A DNA stretch of 64,000 nt from Conchocele bisecta (taxonomy: Eukaryota; Mollusca; Bivalvia; Lucinida; Thyasiridae). The position numbers and the translations under genes were made by a program. The stretch's first letter is position 1. The number at the start of each line of letters is the position of its first letter. The notes under the pieces were generated by a model, which worked only from the letters and a program-made list of their open reading frames with translations, was not told the DNA's origin and ran no database searches. Positions 10,684 through 22,224 of the stretch are shown here, piece by piece. The DNA is taken from contig CM055278.1 of the NCBI GenBank assembly GCA_029237695.1, forward strand, positions 71,415,188 through 71,479,187, in the 5' to 3' direction.

Positions 10684-10985
10684 CTATGGAAGGTAATATC
10701 CGCCATAATTCTATTAGGCTTGATGCTTGCTTGCTGATGACATTCTAAGTTCTATCCGTCTTATTACAATTCTATGTGGCTTGATGCTTGCTGACTGGTG
10801 CCATTACAACTTACTTTCATGTTATTGTATTCGTCATTCGTGTTTGTGACATTTGAAATCTTCTTGGTTGTAGTCTAAATTGCATGTGCATTTGGATTGA
10901 TGCTTTATTCATTCGCACTGTTTCAAGTGACATCCGGAGTTCCATTATTGATTATTGCATCGCTGTTTTGCCTAAACACCCCAAA
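10684..10985. repeat. Family I repeat, copy 1, and flank
   Basis: GGAAGGTAATATCCGCCATA followed by GGCTTGATGCTTGC and GTTCTATCCGTCTTATTACA. The same order recurs at 12958-13050 (same orientation) and, inverted, at 15360-15690 and 32783-32870. Confidence 0.65.
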
Positions 10986-11295
10986 CACCCTAAACACCCC
11001 AAAGGCTGGAAAAGGCTACAAAGGCTACAAAGGCTGTTCGAATTTGTTTGTACGTCCGTTAGCGGATATTTATACCATACATTGTCATTGAATTGACTGA
11101 ATTAGTATGTGTTATGATCATGCTAATCATTTTAATCATTTGAATGCAATAATCTACCACAAATATACGTGTTTTTGGTAAATTATCTAAACGCGCACCT
11201 GCGCCGATCGGGCCGCGCAGAATTGGACAAAGAGTGATTAACACCTATTAACATATCGTTTAGCAGGTGCAGCTAAACACCGATTATATTTATCA

Positions 11296-11472
11296 GGCCC
11301 GTAGCCAGACCTGTTTGAAGGAGGGGGGGGGGGTCGTTTCGAAGGCCCAACGGGCCTGATGTATCTAGGGGGTTCTAAAAAAAGTGTAAATCGAGGCTAA
11401 AAAAGTGGACCTCGAGGCTGGGCGGGGGGGGGGGGTCGTCCGACCGCTCCGACCCCCCTGGCTACGGGCCTG
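11296..11472. mobile_element. Family J GC-rich element, copy 1
   Basis: Bounded by GGCCCGTAGCCAGACCTGTT and CCTGGCTACGGGCCTG, inverse termini around CCGTAGCCAG. The interior has G-runs and GTGGACCTCGAGGCTGGGCG. A second copy is inverted at 33057-33237. This 'GCCCGTAGCCAGG' type is common in invertebrate genomes (family knowledge). Confidence 0.75.
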
Positions 11473-12116
11473 CTTATTGCATTATTATTAATATAAGTCA
11501 ATGATCGATCAACGACATTCATTTAAACATGCTTTATGTATCAACACATTACGTGAACATAGGACGGATGCCGAATTTTGAGACATCAGCTAGTTATCTA
11601 CCTTGAATACGGTGATAAAAAATATGTTTATGAGCGCTACCTACGGCTCTGCAACGAATATTTCCTCAGATTGCGGAAGCAAAATCTTTTATTTACACGG
11701 CCGAATAAACGTGTAACTAATTGTAAAATACATTTACGCTAGCTGACATGTTCCCGTCAATTAACCCATAGTATTTAGCACAGTTTATTCCACGAACATT
11801 TTCCTTCCCGTGTCCTGTATTTGTAATTAACGTAATTACGTCAATTATTCGCAGTAAACTGTTCCTTTTGAAATTTAAACTTAAACTTTTTATTTTCTGT
11901 GACGGGAGATGCTGATACTGGAATAATAATAAAGTAGGCAACAGGTAGTTATATAAATTATAAGAAAAACGGGTGGAATAGTTACACAATTACGTGTTTA
12001 TTTTTCGAAGTGACATTGTAACACCATACATTTCATTTTTCATTTAACACAATGTGCGTACATCACGTGCGGATACCGAAACGTTTGCAAACTGATATTT
12101 ACAGATGCACACATAC

Positions 12117-12260
12117 GAGGGTAATCCAATATATATAGTGAAAATGGCTCAGTATTATCATCACCGTGTTCATGACCCTTGACGTATGTGATTTCATTCA
12201 GGTATATGCACAATATATCAACTTATATTCGTTTTCACTATTTATTGGATGACCCTCGTA
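12117..12260. repeat. Hairpin CGAGGGTAATCCAATA
   Basis: CGAGGGTAATCCAATATATA and the inverse TATTGGATGACCCTCG, with AGTGAAAA / TTTTCACT inside, bracket about 85 unpaired bases. Confidence 0.7.
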
Positions 12261-12493
12261 TATGCACATATTATATTTATAGATAACATACGACCGTTTA
12301 ATGATTTAGGTCCAGCTTGTGACACATTTAACAAGCCCCAATTGTGCATGGTCAGCTGCACAGTAATATTCATTACTATGCATTGTTTCATTACTATGCA
12401 TTGTTTCAATTTGTTTGGCATTGTAGTTCGTAGTTATCGATTATTTCGTTTGAATAACCATAGTAAAACTATCAATTGGGTACACAAATACTA

Positions 12494-12625
12494 ATGATTA
12501 ATACTAATAATAAATAAATAATGATTAATAATAATTAATAATATGTATAGACTATTAATAATAATAATGAATAGTAATAATAATAATAATACAAAGTAAT
12601 AATAATGCAATAATGCAATAAGTAT
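12494..12625. repeat. AATAATAAT-rich microsatellite
   Basis: Imperfect (AAT)n/(AATA)n tract, low complexity. Confidence 0.85.
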
Positions 12626-12957
12626 AATCGGTGTTTAGCTGCTCCTGTTAAACGATATGCTAATAGGTGTTAATCAATCCAATTCCGCGCGGCCCGATCG
12701 GCGCAGATGCGCGTTTAGACAATTTACCAAAACACGTATATTTGTGGTGGATTATTGTATTAAAATGATTAAAATTCATAAAATGATCATAACACATAAT
12801 AATTCAGTCAATTCAATGAAAATGCATGTCATAAATATCCGCTAACGGACGAACAAGCAACATCGAACAGCCTTTGTAGCCTTTTCCAGCCTTTGGGGTG
12901 TTTAGGGTAACCCTCGATAAGCCACGCCCCTTGACAACAACAATTGCAACAGTAATT

Positions 12958-13050
12958 TGGGAAGGTAATATCCGCCATAATTCTATGTGACTTGATGCTT
13001 GCGTGCTGATGACATTACAACTTATGTTCATGTTATTTTATTCGTCATTT
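12958..13050. repeat. Family I repeat, copy 2
   Basis: GGAAGGTAATATCCGCCATA and CTTGATGCTTGCGTGCTGAT repeat the sequence at 10684 in the same orientation, just outside the long-TIR element. Confidence 0.7.
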
Positions 13051-14109
13051 GTATGTATTACATTTGAAAACTGCTTGTTGTAATTGTATTTGTCTTTCTT
13101 ACATGTCCATTCTGCTGATTGCTTTGTTCATTCGTCTTATTTACATTACAATTATTGATACGTCCTTATTCGTGTATCTGTTTTATTATTCAAGCCCCTG
13201 TGGGTTGAATTTAGGTTTGTTTAATGGATTTTCCAGGTCTCGCAGGATCGCGTAGTGATTTTTTTTAGCAGCCAACGCACGTTCATAATTTTACCTACGC
13301 CATGTTAAAGAATGCGAATGTGAACGGTGCATTATGAACGTTTCACTCATATTTTTCGCCAGCTACATTTTTTTCGCTACAGTTATATAATTTCTCAAAA
13401 AACTTTCTTATTTTATCAAATATTAACTGTTGTGTTGCATAATAATATCTTTTCGCGGGTTATGCTGACCGATACACATACGTCGCTATATACGCCATGA
13501 AAAATAGTTCTGATATGAGCTAAACATAATTTGTATTGTGTCGTGTAATACATGTGTTGTTATTTTTTCTGCACGACATTTATATTAGAAAATGTTTATC
13601 TGATATATATAATATAAACTGGCATGTATTCATTTGAAGAATTTTTTTTTTCACGCGCAATGATACAACCGCATGTCTCCGTATAGTATTTTCCGACCGC
13701 CATTTTATGCCGACCCATTCCATAAACACAAAGAATATGTAAGATTTGTATCGGTTCTATTGTGATAATATATCCACATTTATTGTTATATTATAAATAA
13801 GTTATCTCATCTTCTATTGCACAATATTTTTTTAATAATCAGCGTGGTGGAAGCTATTTTATTTAATTCATACCAAGAAAACATTATCTGGTAGCCTGCC
13901 TGGAATCGAAACTGAAAGTATGATATAAATAGAACACAGCTACTGAGTTCATCTACAGGATACATCGCGAGTTTGATTGGGAACTACAATCGCGGTGCAT
14001 ATCGTAACAAGAAATTTGAGGCACAGATATTATACTACACAGACTAGTGTAAAAGTGAAACTGTTCAGTGAAATCAAAGGAAATAGGCAAGGGGGGAATC
14101 CCATATACA
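13051..14109. other. No recognisable feature
   Basis: AT-rich, apparently unique sequence. Scattered short frames have no domain or splice context. Confidence 0.4.
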
Positions 14110-14172
14110 ACACGCAGAGTGATTTCCCCTAGACGACTCTTCCAAGAGAAATCACTCTGCGTGTTGTTGTTT
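14107..14172. repeat. Short palindrome ACACGCAGAGTGATTTC
   Basis: ACACGCAGAGTGATTTC and GAAATCACTCTGCGTGTTG flank a short loop holding AGACGACTCTTCC. The 17-base stem is perfect. Confidence 0.75.
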
Positions 14173-14321
14173 TTTGTTCTGTCGTGTTTAGTGAATGGAT
14201 TCTCGCTGTCTACCTTATTCATATACTACTATAAACATATACGTACATTAATAAAATTGTCTGGCACCTGTGGTTAAACATGGTCACATATTATTTAAAT
14301 AATTAACAATTCATTTAGCTG

Positions 14322-14612
14322 TGATTTTGGGAATTTCCCTCATTTTATACAGGTTGAATACAGGATAGTCCATCCTGTTGGCCCGGCCTTACATGACCCT
14401 GGCTGTTGATAGGCCGTTAAACACCAATAATCAATCAATCAATCCACAGCACTCTAATTTCAGGGCAGAATATATAGTTTATGTAAATATTGAGCTCTGA
14501 TTTTGGGAATTTCCCTTACTTTTTTTACAGGTTGAATTCAGGACACTCCATCCTGTTGGCCCGGCCTTACATGACCCTGGCTGTTGATAGGCCGTTAAAC
14601 ACCAATAATCAA
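14322..14612 (-). mobile_element. Two tandem SINE-like copies
   Basis: GATTTTGGGAATTTCCCT ... CATCCTGTTGGCCCGGCCTT ... GTTGATAGGCCGTTAAACAC occurs twice, at 14327-14432 and 14500-14604, each ending in (AATC)n. Read on the minus strand, the head is GTGTTTAACGGCCTATCAAC. The related copy at 55428 keeps a pol III B-box-like GGTTCGATCCC. tRNA-derived SINE by inference. Confidence 0.55.
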
Positions 14613-14628
14613 TCCATCATCCTTAATG

Positions 14629-15085
14629 GAATGCTGACTTACATGGTTTGGCCCTCATGTACCAACCATTTCAGCCCCCCTGGTACTTGCGAGCTAATAT
14701 GCGCAACATGTTACAACAGGATAGATACTCCAACACCTAAAATGACTATTTACACTATTATATAAACCATATTTGAATATATGCCTTTGTTACCAGCAAT
14801 AAACATTTGTTCTCTTATTTTTGAGGGGGAGGTAGGAGGGAGTAGCGAAGGGTAATTTAGCGATCGGTATTCATCTTGTCGGAATGCCCACTTACATGGT
14901 TTGGCCCTCATGTACCAACCATTTCGGCCCCCTGGTACTTGAGAGTTAAATCCTGTTATGCCCCATTAAGAATTTCTGTATATGCAAGGATTATGTTCCT
15001 ATCCTCAGGAGTATGCTTTCTCATCGGCGAGCATTGCATTTGCCAAAATGGTACAAGAGGGCCGAACCATGTAGGTCGACCATAT
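14629..15085. repeat. Repeat with TTACATGGTTTGGCCCTCAT
   Basis: GGAATGCTGACTTACATGGTTTGG ... TGGTACTTGCGAG at 14629-14698 is repeated at 14879-14945. An inverted version (GTACAAGAGGGCCGAACCAT) lies at 15050-15072, giving a loose foldback. Confidence 0.55.
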
Positions 15086-15359
15086 GGTAAGGATGTCCTA
15101 CTCAGCAGAAGGCTAGATTGATTGATTGGATCCCTTCTATGACCCAATCAAAATGAATGCAAACCAATTTTTAGCATATTGCTTATCCACACACACGTAC
15201 TGCGCAGAATTTCTGGACTTTCAGTCCTTTGATTGCACTAAGCATTTGCAATAGAAAGTAAGAACAAAGCACTTAGCACTTTGAATAAGGCCGACAGCAG
15301 TAATGACAAATGAATGAAACATCAAGCCAAATGCGCATGCAATAAAGACAAATATATAT

Positions 15360-15690
15360 TACAACCAAGATGATTTCAAATGTCATAAATACAAATGACG
15401 AATAGAATAACATGGATATAAGTTGTAATTCCATCAGCAGGCAGGCACCAGGCCACATAGAGTTGTCATAAATACAAACGGTGAATGCAATAACACGCAT
15501 AGAACGTGTAATGTCATCAGCCAGCAAGCATCAAGCCACATATAATTGTAATAAGACGGATAGAACTTAAAATGTCATCAACCAGCAAGCATCAAGCCAC
15601 ATATAATTGTAATAAGACGGATATAACTTAAAATGTCATCAGCCAGCAAGCATCAAGCCAAATATAATTATGGCGGATATGACCTTCCAT
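15360..15690. repeat. 61-bp tandem repeat, family I related
   Basis: ATGTCATCAGCCAGCAAGCA recurs with 61-base spacing (GTCATC at 15513, 15574 and 15635), with decayed units to the left. The final unit ends ATTATGGCGGATATGACCTT, the inverse of the family I start at 10684. Confidence 0.8.
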
Positions 15691-15859
15691 ATGAGTCAGC
15701 CAGACTTGAGTGCAGGAAATTCCCTTTCAAGTCGCCTAGTTTGTTCCTATTGAGAATACTTAACATTTCAGGCCGCTTTAAGGACAGAATGCTAAACGTT
15801 TGTGATTTCAGAAAATAATTCGTACGATTGTGTCATAATACACATACTTTTTTGTTTGT

Positions 15860-16110
15860 TTGTTTGTTGGGCCTATCAACAGCTAAGGTCATTTAAGGCC
15901 ATGCCAATGGGTTTAGTACTCAATCCCATATATTACCTGTACAAGTACATGTTCATTTACATGTACAAATGGGGGGAAAATCCCAAAATCAGAACTGAAT
16001 ATTTACAATAACAAAACTATATATTCAACCCTGAAATCAGAATAATCCTGATCTGATGCCAGGTCCTCGCCACACCAGAATCACTTACACCCTCCCAAAA
16101 GCAGTAGGAT
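15860..16110 (+). mobile_element. SINE-like copy
   Basis: GGGCCTATCAACAGCTAAGG, GGTCATTTAAGGCCATGCCA and a tail with CCCAAAATCAGAACTGAATA and GATGCCAGGTCCTCGCCACA. The same order is seen at 48228-48425 and 55428-55572. Confidence 0.6.
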
Positions 16111-16344
16111 CAGTAATAATCTTACTACTTTTATAATGGGCAATATCCCAATTCAACTCCCAGGTTACAAAAGAGCCAAAGATAAAAACGTACCTGCGGG
16201 GCCAAACGATAATTACATATCGATATTTATAGAATAACTGTTTAACGAAAAATTAACAAGCGAATGTGTTCAAATTTTACGTCCCAGCAATAGCTAAGGT
16301 CATACATCGGTGGGATGGAAATATTTTTTATCAAAATACTGTTC

Positions 16345-16510
16345 ATGCCCAAGACGGAGATTGAACCGTCGACCTCCGGTAATGAAGTTCAATGGTCTAC
16401 CATTCTATTCTATTCGGCTCATATTTAAGGGTGGGAATTGGCTCGGACACCTTCCATACCCGGTCTACCATTAGACTATCGAACTTAAATGTCGAACAGA
16501 CTAGTCTGGA
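16345..16510 (-). other. tRNA-like relic
   Basis: On the plus strand CGGAGATTGAACCGTCGACC and GGTCTACCATTC resemble inverted pol III B- and A-box regions of a tRNA. GGTCTACCATTAGACTATCG repeats part of it downstream. No full cloverleaf could be drawn by eye; it may be a SINE head. Confidence 0.25.
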
Positions 16511-16658
16511 GCTACACTGGCCGCATTTATTTCTGAAATCTGCATGTGGTGTCAATTTTCCCACACTGTGTCATAGTTCTATATATACAAAGCAAAGTGT
16601 TTACGAGTCATATTTCCGACAGTCCTTTAATCGCTTTTATCTGTAATAATCTAAATAT

Positions 16659-16885
16659 GTGGCTGGAGAAATGGGGCTAATGGGATGTGTGGCCAGTGTA
16701 AAACTCCGGATCAATAGCACACTCCAGTAGACTGATATATATCTATATTGCTTGTTAGAATCATGACTGGTGTTTCATTGATGAAATCGCGAACAATGTA
16801 GATCCTGATCAGACTGTGCGGATGCACAGGCTGATCTGGATCTACACTGGTCGCAAAACGCAAAATCCCCATTTCTCCAGTCATT
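16659..16885. mobile_element. Family C foldback element, copy 2
   Basis: GTGGCTGGAGAAATGGGGCT at the left and CCCCATTTCTCCAGTCA at the right, with inner GTAGATCCTGATCAGACTGT and GCACAGGCTGATCTGGATCT. Confidence 0.8.
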
Positions 16886-17225
16886 CTCGCAGAAACATGT
16901 AATCTGAATAATATTGTCTTTTGTCATGTAGCCATATCAGACAATGGAATCAGTCACGATCAATAAACACAATCAGGAGTGTACATAAAATGCATTGTTT
17001 TAGTTAAAATTCATTCGTTTTAAGTTTAAAATTCAATTGTATCAATGCAGTTGGTTTCATTTAAATTATTTAATTAGTTTAAGTGTATTGTTCGCCTGAT
17101 TTAAATAACTTGTTTTTATTTCTTCATTTTCGTAATGTAATCTATGTTTGTGTATGACTATGGGCTTGTACTTTACACTCAGTATGAGAATTGTCAAGGA
17201 ATAGAAGATCTTACATGAGTGATGA

Positions 17226-17634
17226 TTTAAAGATACATGCCCACTCAGTAGGCACATAATGTTCTTTATAGAAATTAAATAAGTGTATAATTATGTCACT
17301 ATTCCACCAGTTCTAACAATTACGAGTACCCGCTATACAGATATAATCATTTAGAAATATTTATTTTACTGATATATTATAAAGTATGATCGTTGCACAT
17401 TAAAAACTAAATACAGAGAATAAATCGTAATGTCTGTTTTAAAGAAACACGGTTATCGCCCCTGATATCAGTGTGGAAATTTACGTCTAATATAAAATAT
17501 ATAATAATGCCAATCAATATGTGGGGTAATGGTGACTGAATGTTTATTTTGCCAGAAAATGTCTCAGATGATGTCTCCGATATAAATAACAATGTGTACC
17601 TACTGAGTGGGTAATTGTACCTTTAATATGACGT
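17226..17634. mobile_element. Element with CCCACTCAGTAGG inverted ends
   Basis: Left end TTTAAAGATACATGCCCACT...CAGTAGGCAC and right end GTACCTACTGAGTGGGTAAT...TACCTTTA are inverse. The roughly 330-base interior is AT-rich and non-coding. A solo end (GGTACATGCCCACTCAGTAG) is at 56858-56880. Confidence 0.65.
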
Positions 17635-17799
17635 TTATTAAACAACTATACTGAGCTCATAAGAAACGAGTCATAGCCGAGTAAGTTTCATGAAATCGGT
17701 TAACGATTTTAATACACATCATAATGTGCCGACACAATGTTAGATTATAGTTATTGCATAAACACAGCACCATGCATTGAAGCTGTACTGCTCCCCTAC

Positions 17800-18175
17800 T
17801 GTATGTTCCACGTTTTGCTGCTGAGGAACGTTTGACTATTAAACACATTCAATCTAAGCATGAACATACATGAAAATTAACCCTTAGAATGTGGGGAAAC
17901 AATTGTCGTAGGCTATTGTTTTATATTGCGTCTTTCTTTCTCATCAGAAACATGCTTTGACCTCACTTGAGAATCATTTATAATGGAAATGATTCTAAAG
18001 TGGTGTCAAAACATGTTTTTGATGAGAAAAAAATGGGAAATAAATAACAAACAGCAAACGACAAAAATTAATTTAGCGTTGCAAGGGTTAAACATATAGG
18101 TAACTGTGAACACCACCCAAACTAAACACCGAGATCACTAGGGTGTGCGGTTTAAAGAGGTTCCAGCTATACAGT
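17800..18175. repeat. Cluster of repeat fragments (W, hairpin, B)
   Basis: A family W end (TGTTCCACGTTTTGCTGC) is at 17803. A foldback around GAGAATCATTTATAATGG / GATTCTAAAGTGGTGTC lies at about 17960-18010. A decayed family B hairpin (GTGTGCGGTTTAAAGAGGTT) ends near 18175. Confidence 0.6.
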
Positions 18176-18252
18176 ACGCCCTCTAAATTAGGCCATACCA
18201 TCTCTTTTCTATGTTAAGTGTCCACCCAGTTGACCAAAGCCTACCTACGTAT

Positions 18253-18561
18253 CAGTAGACTATTTCATTAACATTGCAAAGTATACTTTACTAGCAAAGT
18301 ATACTTTGAGGGAGTAATCATTTATTTTTACTGAAATGCATTATTTCATATAGAACTAACAAATGCATATATTTCATGATTAAAAGTATGCAGAATTATT
18401 ATACTGAATTTATTACATTATCACAGCCAAATTGGCTGTGATAATGTAATAAATTCAGTATAATAAAAATTAATAAATTTATCATAAAATTGAAAATTTC
18501 TCCCTCAAAGTATACTTTGCTACTAAAGTATACTTTGCAATGTTGATGAAATAGGCTACTG
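18253..18561. mobile_element. Family D foldback element, copy 3
   Basis: Closely matches the copy at 3169, including the central hairpin CACAGCCAAATTGGCTGTG and both CAAAGTATACTTTG-type arms. Same orientation as copy 1. Confidence 0.85.
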
Positions 18562-19326
18562 GTAAAAACAAACGAGGCCTTGAAAAAAAACGAAGATAAA
18601 TTTATGTTAAAAACTTGCTCAACTTAAATTTCCGCCAGCAAAAAAAGAAGAAAATACTCGAATTAAACTTATTATGTGTAAATTCATGAACAGATATAAA
18701 ACGAGCCAAGTTCCCAATCAGTTTTCATAGTACTTCACCAGTAAATAGCGTCAAATAGCATACATAGTTGTTTTTTTTCACAGAACCACTCTCAAAACCT
18801 ACCTGCACGCAGACGCTTAACAGAGACAGAACTTGTCATGGCCTAATGACAATGCACATTAAAATCGGCTGTGTGCTTTTGACGTTTTGGCGTCCATATG
18901 TCTTTTTAGAGGGAAAATCAAGTGGGTGTAGTGCATAATGAATAATGCGATGTATTGACGAGCGAACTAATGTCAATACATTCTTGTACCTACTATAAGA
19001 CACGCTGCATGTATGTATATTGGGTATCAAATATCGCCATTAACAATTCAATAAGTAACTTTGATCCTTTGTACTCAACTGTTGTATGGCGTGAATGCCA
19101 ATTTATTGTGCCATACTTTAGGAGTATGTTAATGTCAGCTATACAAATTATGTTTACAAGAGGGATTGTGTAGAGTGTTTAAAATACGAACATTACCATT
19201 TACACAACATAATTATTCCAAACGTATTTGACCCAGTCTGTCTGCATATAATTTAATTTTATTTAATTATATTTTAATTTATTGAATATGAAAACGTGTG
19301 GCTAGACTTTGGAACAATATATGAAA
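18562..19326. other. No recognisable feature
   Basis: Unique-looking sequence. Frames of 64 and 72 codons overlap on opposite strands without recognisable features. Confidence 0.4.
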
Positions 19327-19620
19327 CAGACTCCAGATAAGCTGCGTATTTGCTTAAATACCCAATTAAAATTGCCAAAAACCCAATTGAAATCAGAAGT
19401 AGCGAGTATCAAAAAGCAATACAAATTGTGTGGTACATTTATCATGCTGCAGAAAACAACAATACACAGACCACACATATAGCATATTTTTCTTACTTTC
19501 TAGGAAAACACATCTTGTTATTTCATTAGAATTGTCTCCAAGGATTCTAAAATGCTGGCAAACAATATTTTAATGGAGAGAAAAGATTAAATATGAAACA
19601 ACAGCAGACGACAGTTTTTT
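19327..19620. mobile_element. Family F element, copy 3, running into a hairpin-family tail
   Basis: GACTCCAGATAAGCTGCGTA, ACCCAATTAAAATTGCC and CAGACCACACATATAGCATA, then GAATTGTCTCCAAGGATTCT and the tail AACAGCAGACGACA shared with the repeat at 4900. Confidence 0.65.
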
Positions 19621-20105
19621 GTGACAGTATAAGTAATGAACTCTGAACGTTGCTAGAATTTTGTGTTTATTTTCTTTTTACTTTGAGGCACAGTCAAGAC
19701 AAAAACATATTGGTACCATGTTTTTCCCTCAGTGACCGCCATTGAGAATTCAAAATGGCCACCAGTATTGTCAACAATGCTGCACACTGCGATAATTTTG
19801 TTATGACCCGGGTTTTTTTATGTTTGTAAAGTATACATTTTTGGATAGTGTACGGAAACAGTTTTCAGAAAATAAACTTCCCTATGTTGTCAAATCGGTA
19901 GGGAGCTGCCATCTTTGATTCCAAACTGCTTACGTCGGTTATGGAAAATACTGCAGTTTTTTGTTATATCAAGATCGGCGGAAAACAACAATGAGATTAG
20001 GGACCACCACCAAGGCCGGACTAAATTATTCCATCATACTGTCATTGTTTTCTAGGTCACTATGTCCCTGATACTTAATAAATGGGTCCCCAGGTGGCAA
20101 AAATG
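19621..20105. other. No recognisable feature
   Basis: Includes 'CAAAATGGCCACCAGTAT'-type sequence, but no exon or repeat I can define. Confidence 0.35.
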
Positions 20106-20374
20106 TACGGAGCCCCGCAGGGGACGTATAATTCGTTTTTATTAATTCGTTCCACGAAATAACAATTCGTACCCTCAATTTAACAATTCGTTCCCACGAA
20201 TTAACAATTCGTTCCCTCAATTTCACAATTCGTTCCCTCGAATTAACAATTCGTTCCCACGACATATCGATATATCGTGGGAACGAATTGTCAATTTGAG
20301 GGAACGAATTGTTATTTCGATGGAACTAATTGTTAATTCGTGGAAACGATTTAATAAAAAAAAATCCATGTCCC
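20106..20374. mobile_element. Family A foldback element, copy 4 (right end replaced)
   Basis: Left terminus TACGGAGCCCCGCAGGGGAC. The centre is the palindrome CCACGACATATCGATATATCGTGG. The right arm reaches AATCCATGTCCC, then switches to CGGGGCCGTCCGGGAAG instead of the usual terminus. Confidence 0.85.
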
Positions 20375-20835
20375 GGGGCCGTCCGGGAAGCTGATCAAAT
20401 ATTTGGCGAGGAACACGGTGCCAGTACGGTTCTACTACGGTGAGACTACGGATAACCAAGGTATGACTACGGATGACTACGGCGGTCCGGGGTAAACCGT
20501 AGTAGGTCCGTAGTATATCCGGGAAACACGCCGGACTCATCACGGCTTCACTACGGATGGTCAATGTTCGTCCCGGACGGCCCCGGCGGCGCATCGAGAC
20601 ACGCCGACCATCCGTAGTAGATCCGTAGTAGATACGGGGTGTCCGTAGTGATACCGTACTATCACCGGGACAAACCGTGTTGTCACCCTCTTCCAAAAAC
20701 ACTCCCGGTCCACCACGGACCGCCACGGACGTACTACGGTGGTACTACGGACGCACTACGGTCATCCCGTTTCTACTACGGTTTCACTACGGTAGCAGAG
20801 AGTTCCCCGGATCATCCCGGATGGCCACGGATGTT
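20375..20835. repeat. CTACGG/CCGTAG-rich cluster
   Basis: GC-rich island with many CTACGG and inverse CCGTAG words in a mixed order (ACTACGGATGACTACGGCGG, GTCCGTAGTATATCC, CCACGGACGTACTACGGTGG). It sits exactly between family A copy 4 and family F copy 4. Frames up to 167 codons across it have no recognisable domain. No similar block elsewhere in the window. Confidence 0.7.
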
Positions 20836-21127
20836 TTGAAATGCTGCATGAAACAATAAACAGACCACAAATATAGCATATTTTTCTTATTTTCCAAGAA
20901 AACAAATCTTGGTATTTCATTAGAATTGTCTCCAACAAGGAGACAATTCTAATGAAATGCCAAGACACGTTTTCATTTTGAAGCAAACTATTTAATAATT
21001 GCTGTCTGTTGATGTGTAAACAGTAGTGTGATTTTGTTTTACCCAATTAAAATTTTGAAATACCCAATTACTTCAGAATGTGACAGTGACAATACTCAAT
21101 TACTAATTCCTTATCTGGAGCCCTGTA
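20836..21127. mobile_element. Family F element, copy 4
   Basis: AAACAATAAACAGACCACAA ... GAATTGTCTCCAACAAGGAGACAATTC (a hairpin) ... ACCCAATTAAAATTTTG ... TTATCTGGAGCCCTGTA. Confidence 0.7.
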
Positions 21128-21227
21128 CCCAGTAAGCGGATTGAAACCGTGGAATACCTTGCTCTAACATGCGGTATGCGAATGAACCGTCGCATAACCT
21201 TCTTAATGTAAAGCATACATTTCGACT

Positions 21228-21345
21228 GCATTGCAACTAGTACTAAATTCGGAAAGGAAAACGGGACAACATCCATTGGCTTGACACATTTTCTGGCTCG
21301 TATGCCCGGGTTTGAAATATCTGCGAGCCAACATCATTTTACTAG
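21228..21345. repeat. Second copy of the repeat at 7272
   Basis: GCATTGCAACTAGTACTAAA, CATTGGCTTGACACATTTTC and CCCGGGTTTGAAAT in the same order. Confidence 0.55.
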
Positions 21346-21371
21346 CCAAGTGGCTACTGCAGATATCAGGG

Positions 21372-21600
21372 GGGTCGTTTCACTAAACTTCTCACGACTA
21401 AAATGTTCGTAAGTTCAAAATTATGATAGTCTGTACATGTCACATTAACAACGTTTTCTTGTAAACAATTATTGGATTTACATTTATTGAGAGCAATATA
21501 TGCTCAATAAATGTAAATCAATCAATTGAAATTTCCAGACGATCCTAAATCTGCATTTACGAACATTTTTGTCGTACGAAGTTTAGTGACACGGGCCCCA
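21372..21600. mobile_element. Family G foldback element, copy 1
   Basis: GTCGTTTCACTAAACTTCTC...ACGACTAAAATGTTCG pairs with CGAACATTTTTGTCGTACGA...GTTTAGTGACACGGGCCCC. The centre has TTACATTTATTGAGAGCAAT and CTCAATAAATGTAA. Other copies at 54291, 54597 and 58438. Confidence 0.75.
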
Positions 21601-21640
21601 GTAGCGCAAACATATACATTGGACTACATAGTGACTGAAT

Positions 21641-21820
21641 GCAGGGATTCCGTTGGGAAAATAAAAAAATCGCCACTTCAAAAAAAAAAGAAATCCAAAA
21701 AAAAAAGAAATCCTTTTTTTTTCTTTTTCTTTTTTCGAAAATTGTATTTTTTTATCGCCAAGCCAATTGTTTATTGTTATCGCCAATTGCGAAAGTGGCG
21801 ATCGCCAGCGGAATCCCTGG
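21641..21820. mobile_element. Family L foldback element, copy 1
   Basis: GCAGGGATTCCGTTGGGAAA at the left and GCGATCGCCAGCGGAATCCC at the right. The central A-run and T-run pair (AAAAAAGAAATCC / CCTTTTTTTTTC). The second copy at 23935-24146 has the opposite orientation. Frames here are low-complexity artefacts. Confidence 0.75.
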
Positions 21821-22224
21821 AATGGCGAACAGCGTAGACCCTGGTCAGACTGCGCGGATGCGTGGGATGATCTGGGACAAAGTGACGCACATCGCACATT
21901 CCACAATCAGAGACCCATTTGCGCATTCAATCTCGTGATGTATCACCAACAATTTTCGAAATCGTGTGTTTAAAGGTTGTAGCTAAAATTACAGTGTATG
22001 TGAATGTTGGCTCCAGTATGCTATTTATGGACCATTTGTGTATTTTTTCAGCATCAAATATATTTTTGTTCCCACAACATGTTATTATTGGAGCCGGTTC
22101 AATGGAACGAGTTCGGTCATGTTTAAATGAAAATACACCCTGCTGGCGTCTAGTCGTCAATTTGTTGATAGACGGGTGTCGCAGAGCTGTCGTCAAATAT
22201 GTAGCTGTTATTGTGGAAATTTGG

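Larger units (their letters stand above)
10986..12907. mobile_element. Candidate 1.9-kb element with ~290-bp inverted ends
   Basis: Left arm 10986-11285 and right arm 12627-12907 are inverse copies. Both carry CCTAAACACCCCAAAGGCTG, CGTCCGTTAGCGGATATTTA, ACCACAAATATACGTGTTTT and GATCGGGCCGCGC. The roughly 1.3-kb interior holds a family J insertion (11296-11472), a hairpin at 12117-12260, and no recognisable transposase. It looks like a non-autonomous long-TIR DNA element; the class is unknown. Confidence 0.65.

Noticed and set aside
16345..16420. A functional tRNA gene on the minus strand
   Set aside because: B-box-like and A-box-like words are present but no complete cloverleaf or acceptor stem could be drawn; kept only as a low-confidence relic.
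20223..20726. 167-codon minus-strand frame
   Set aside because: Runs through the CTACGG cluster and a family A arm; no domain features.
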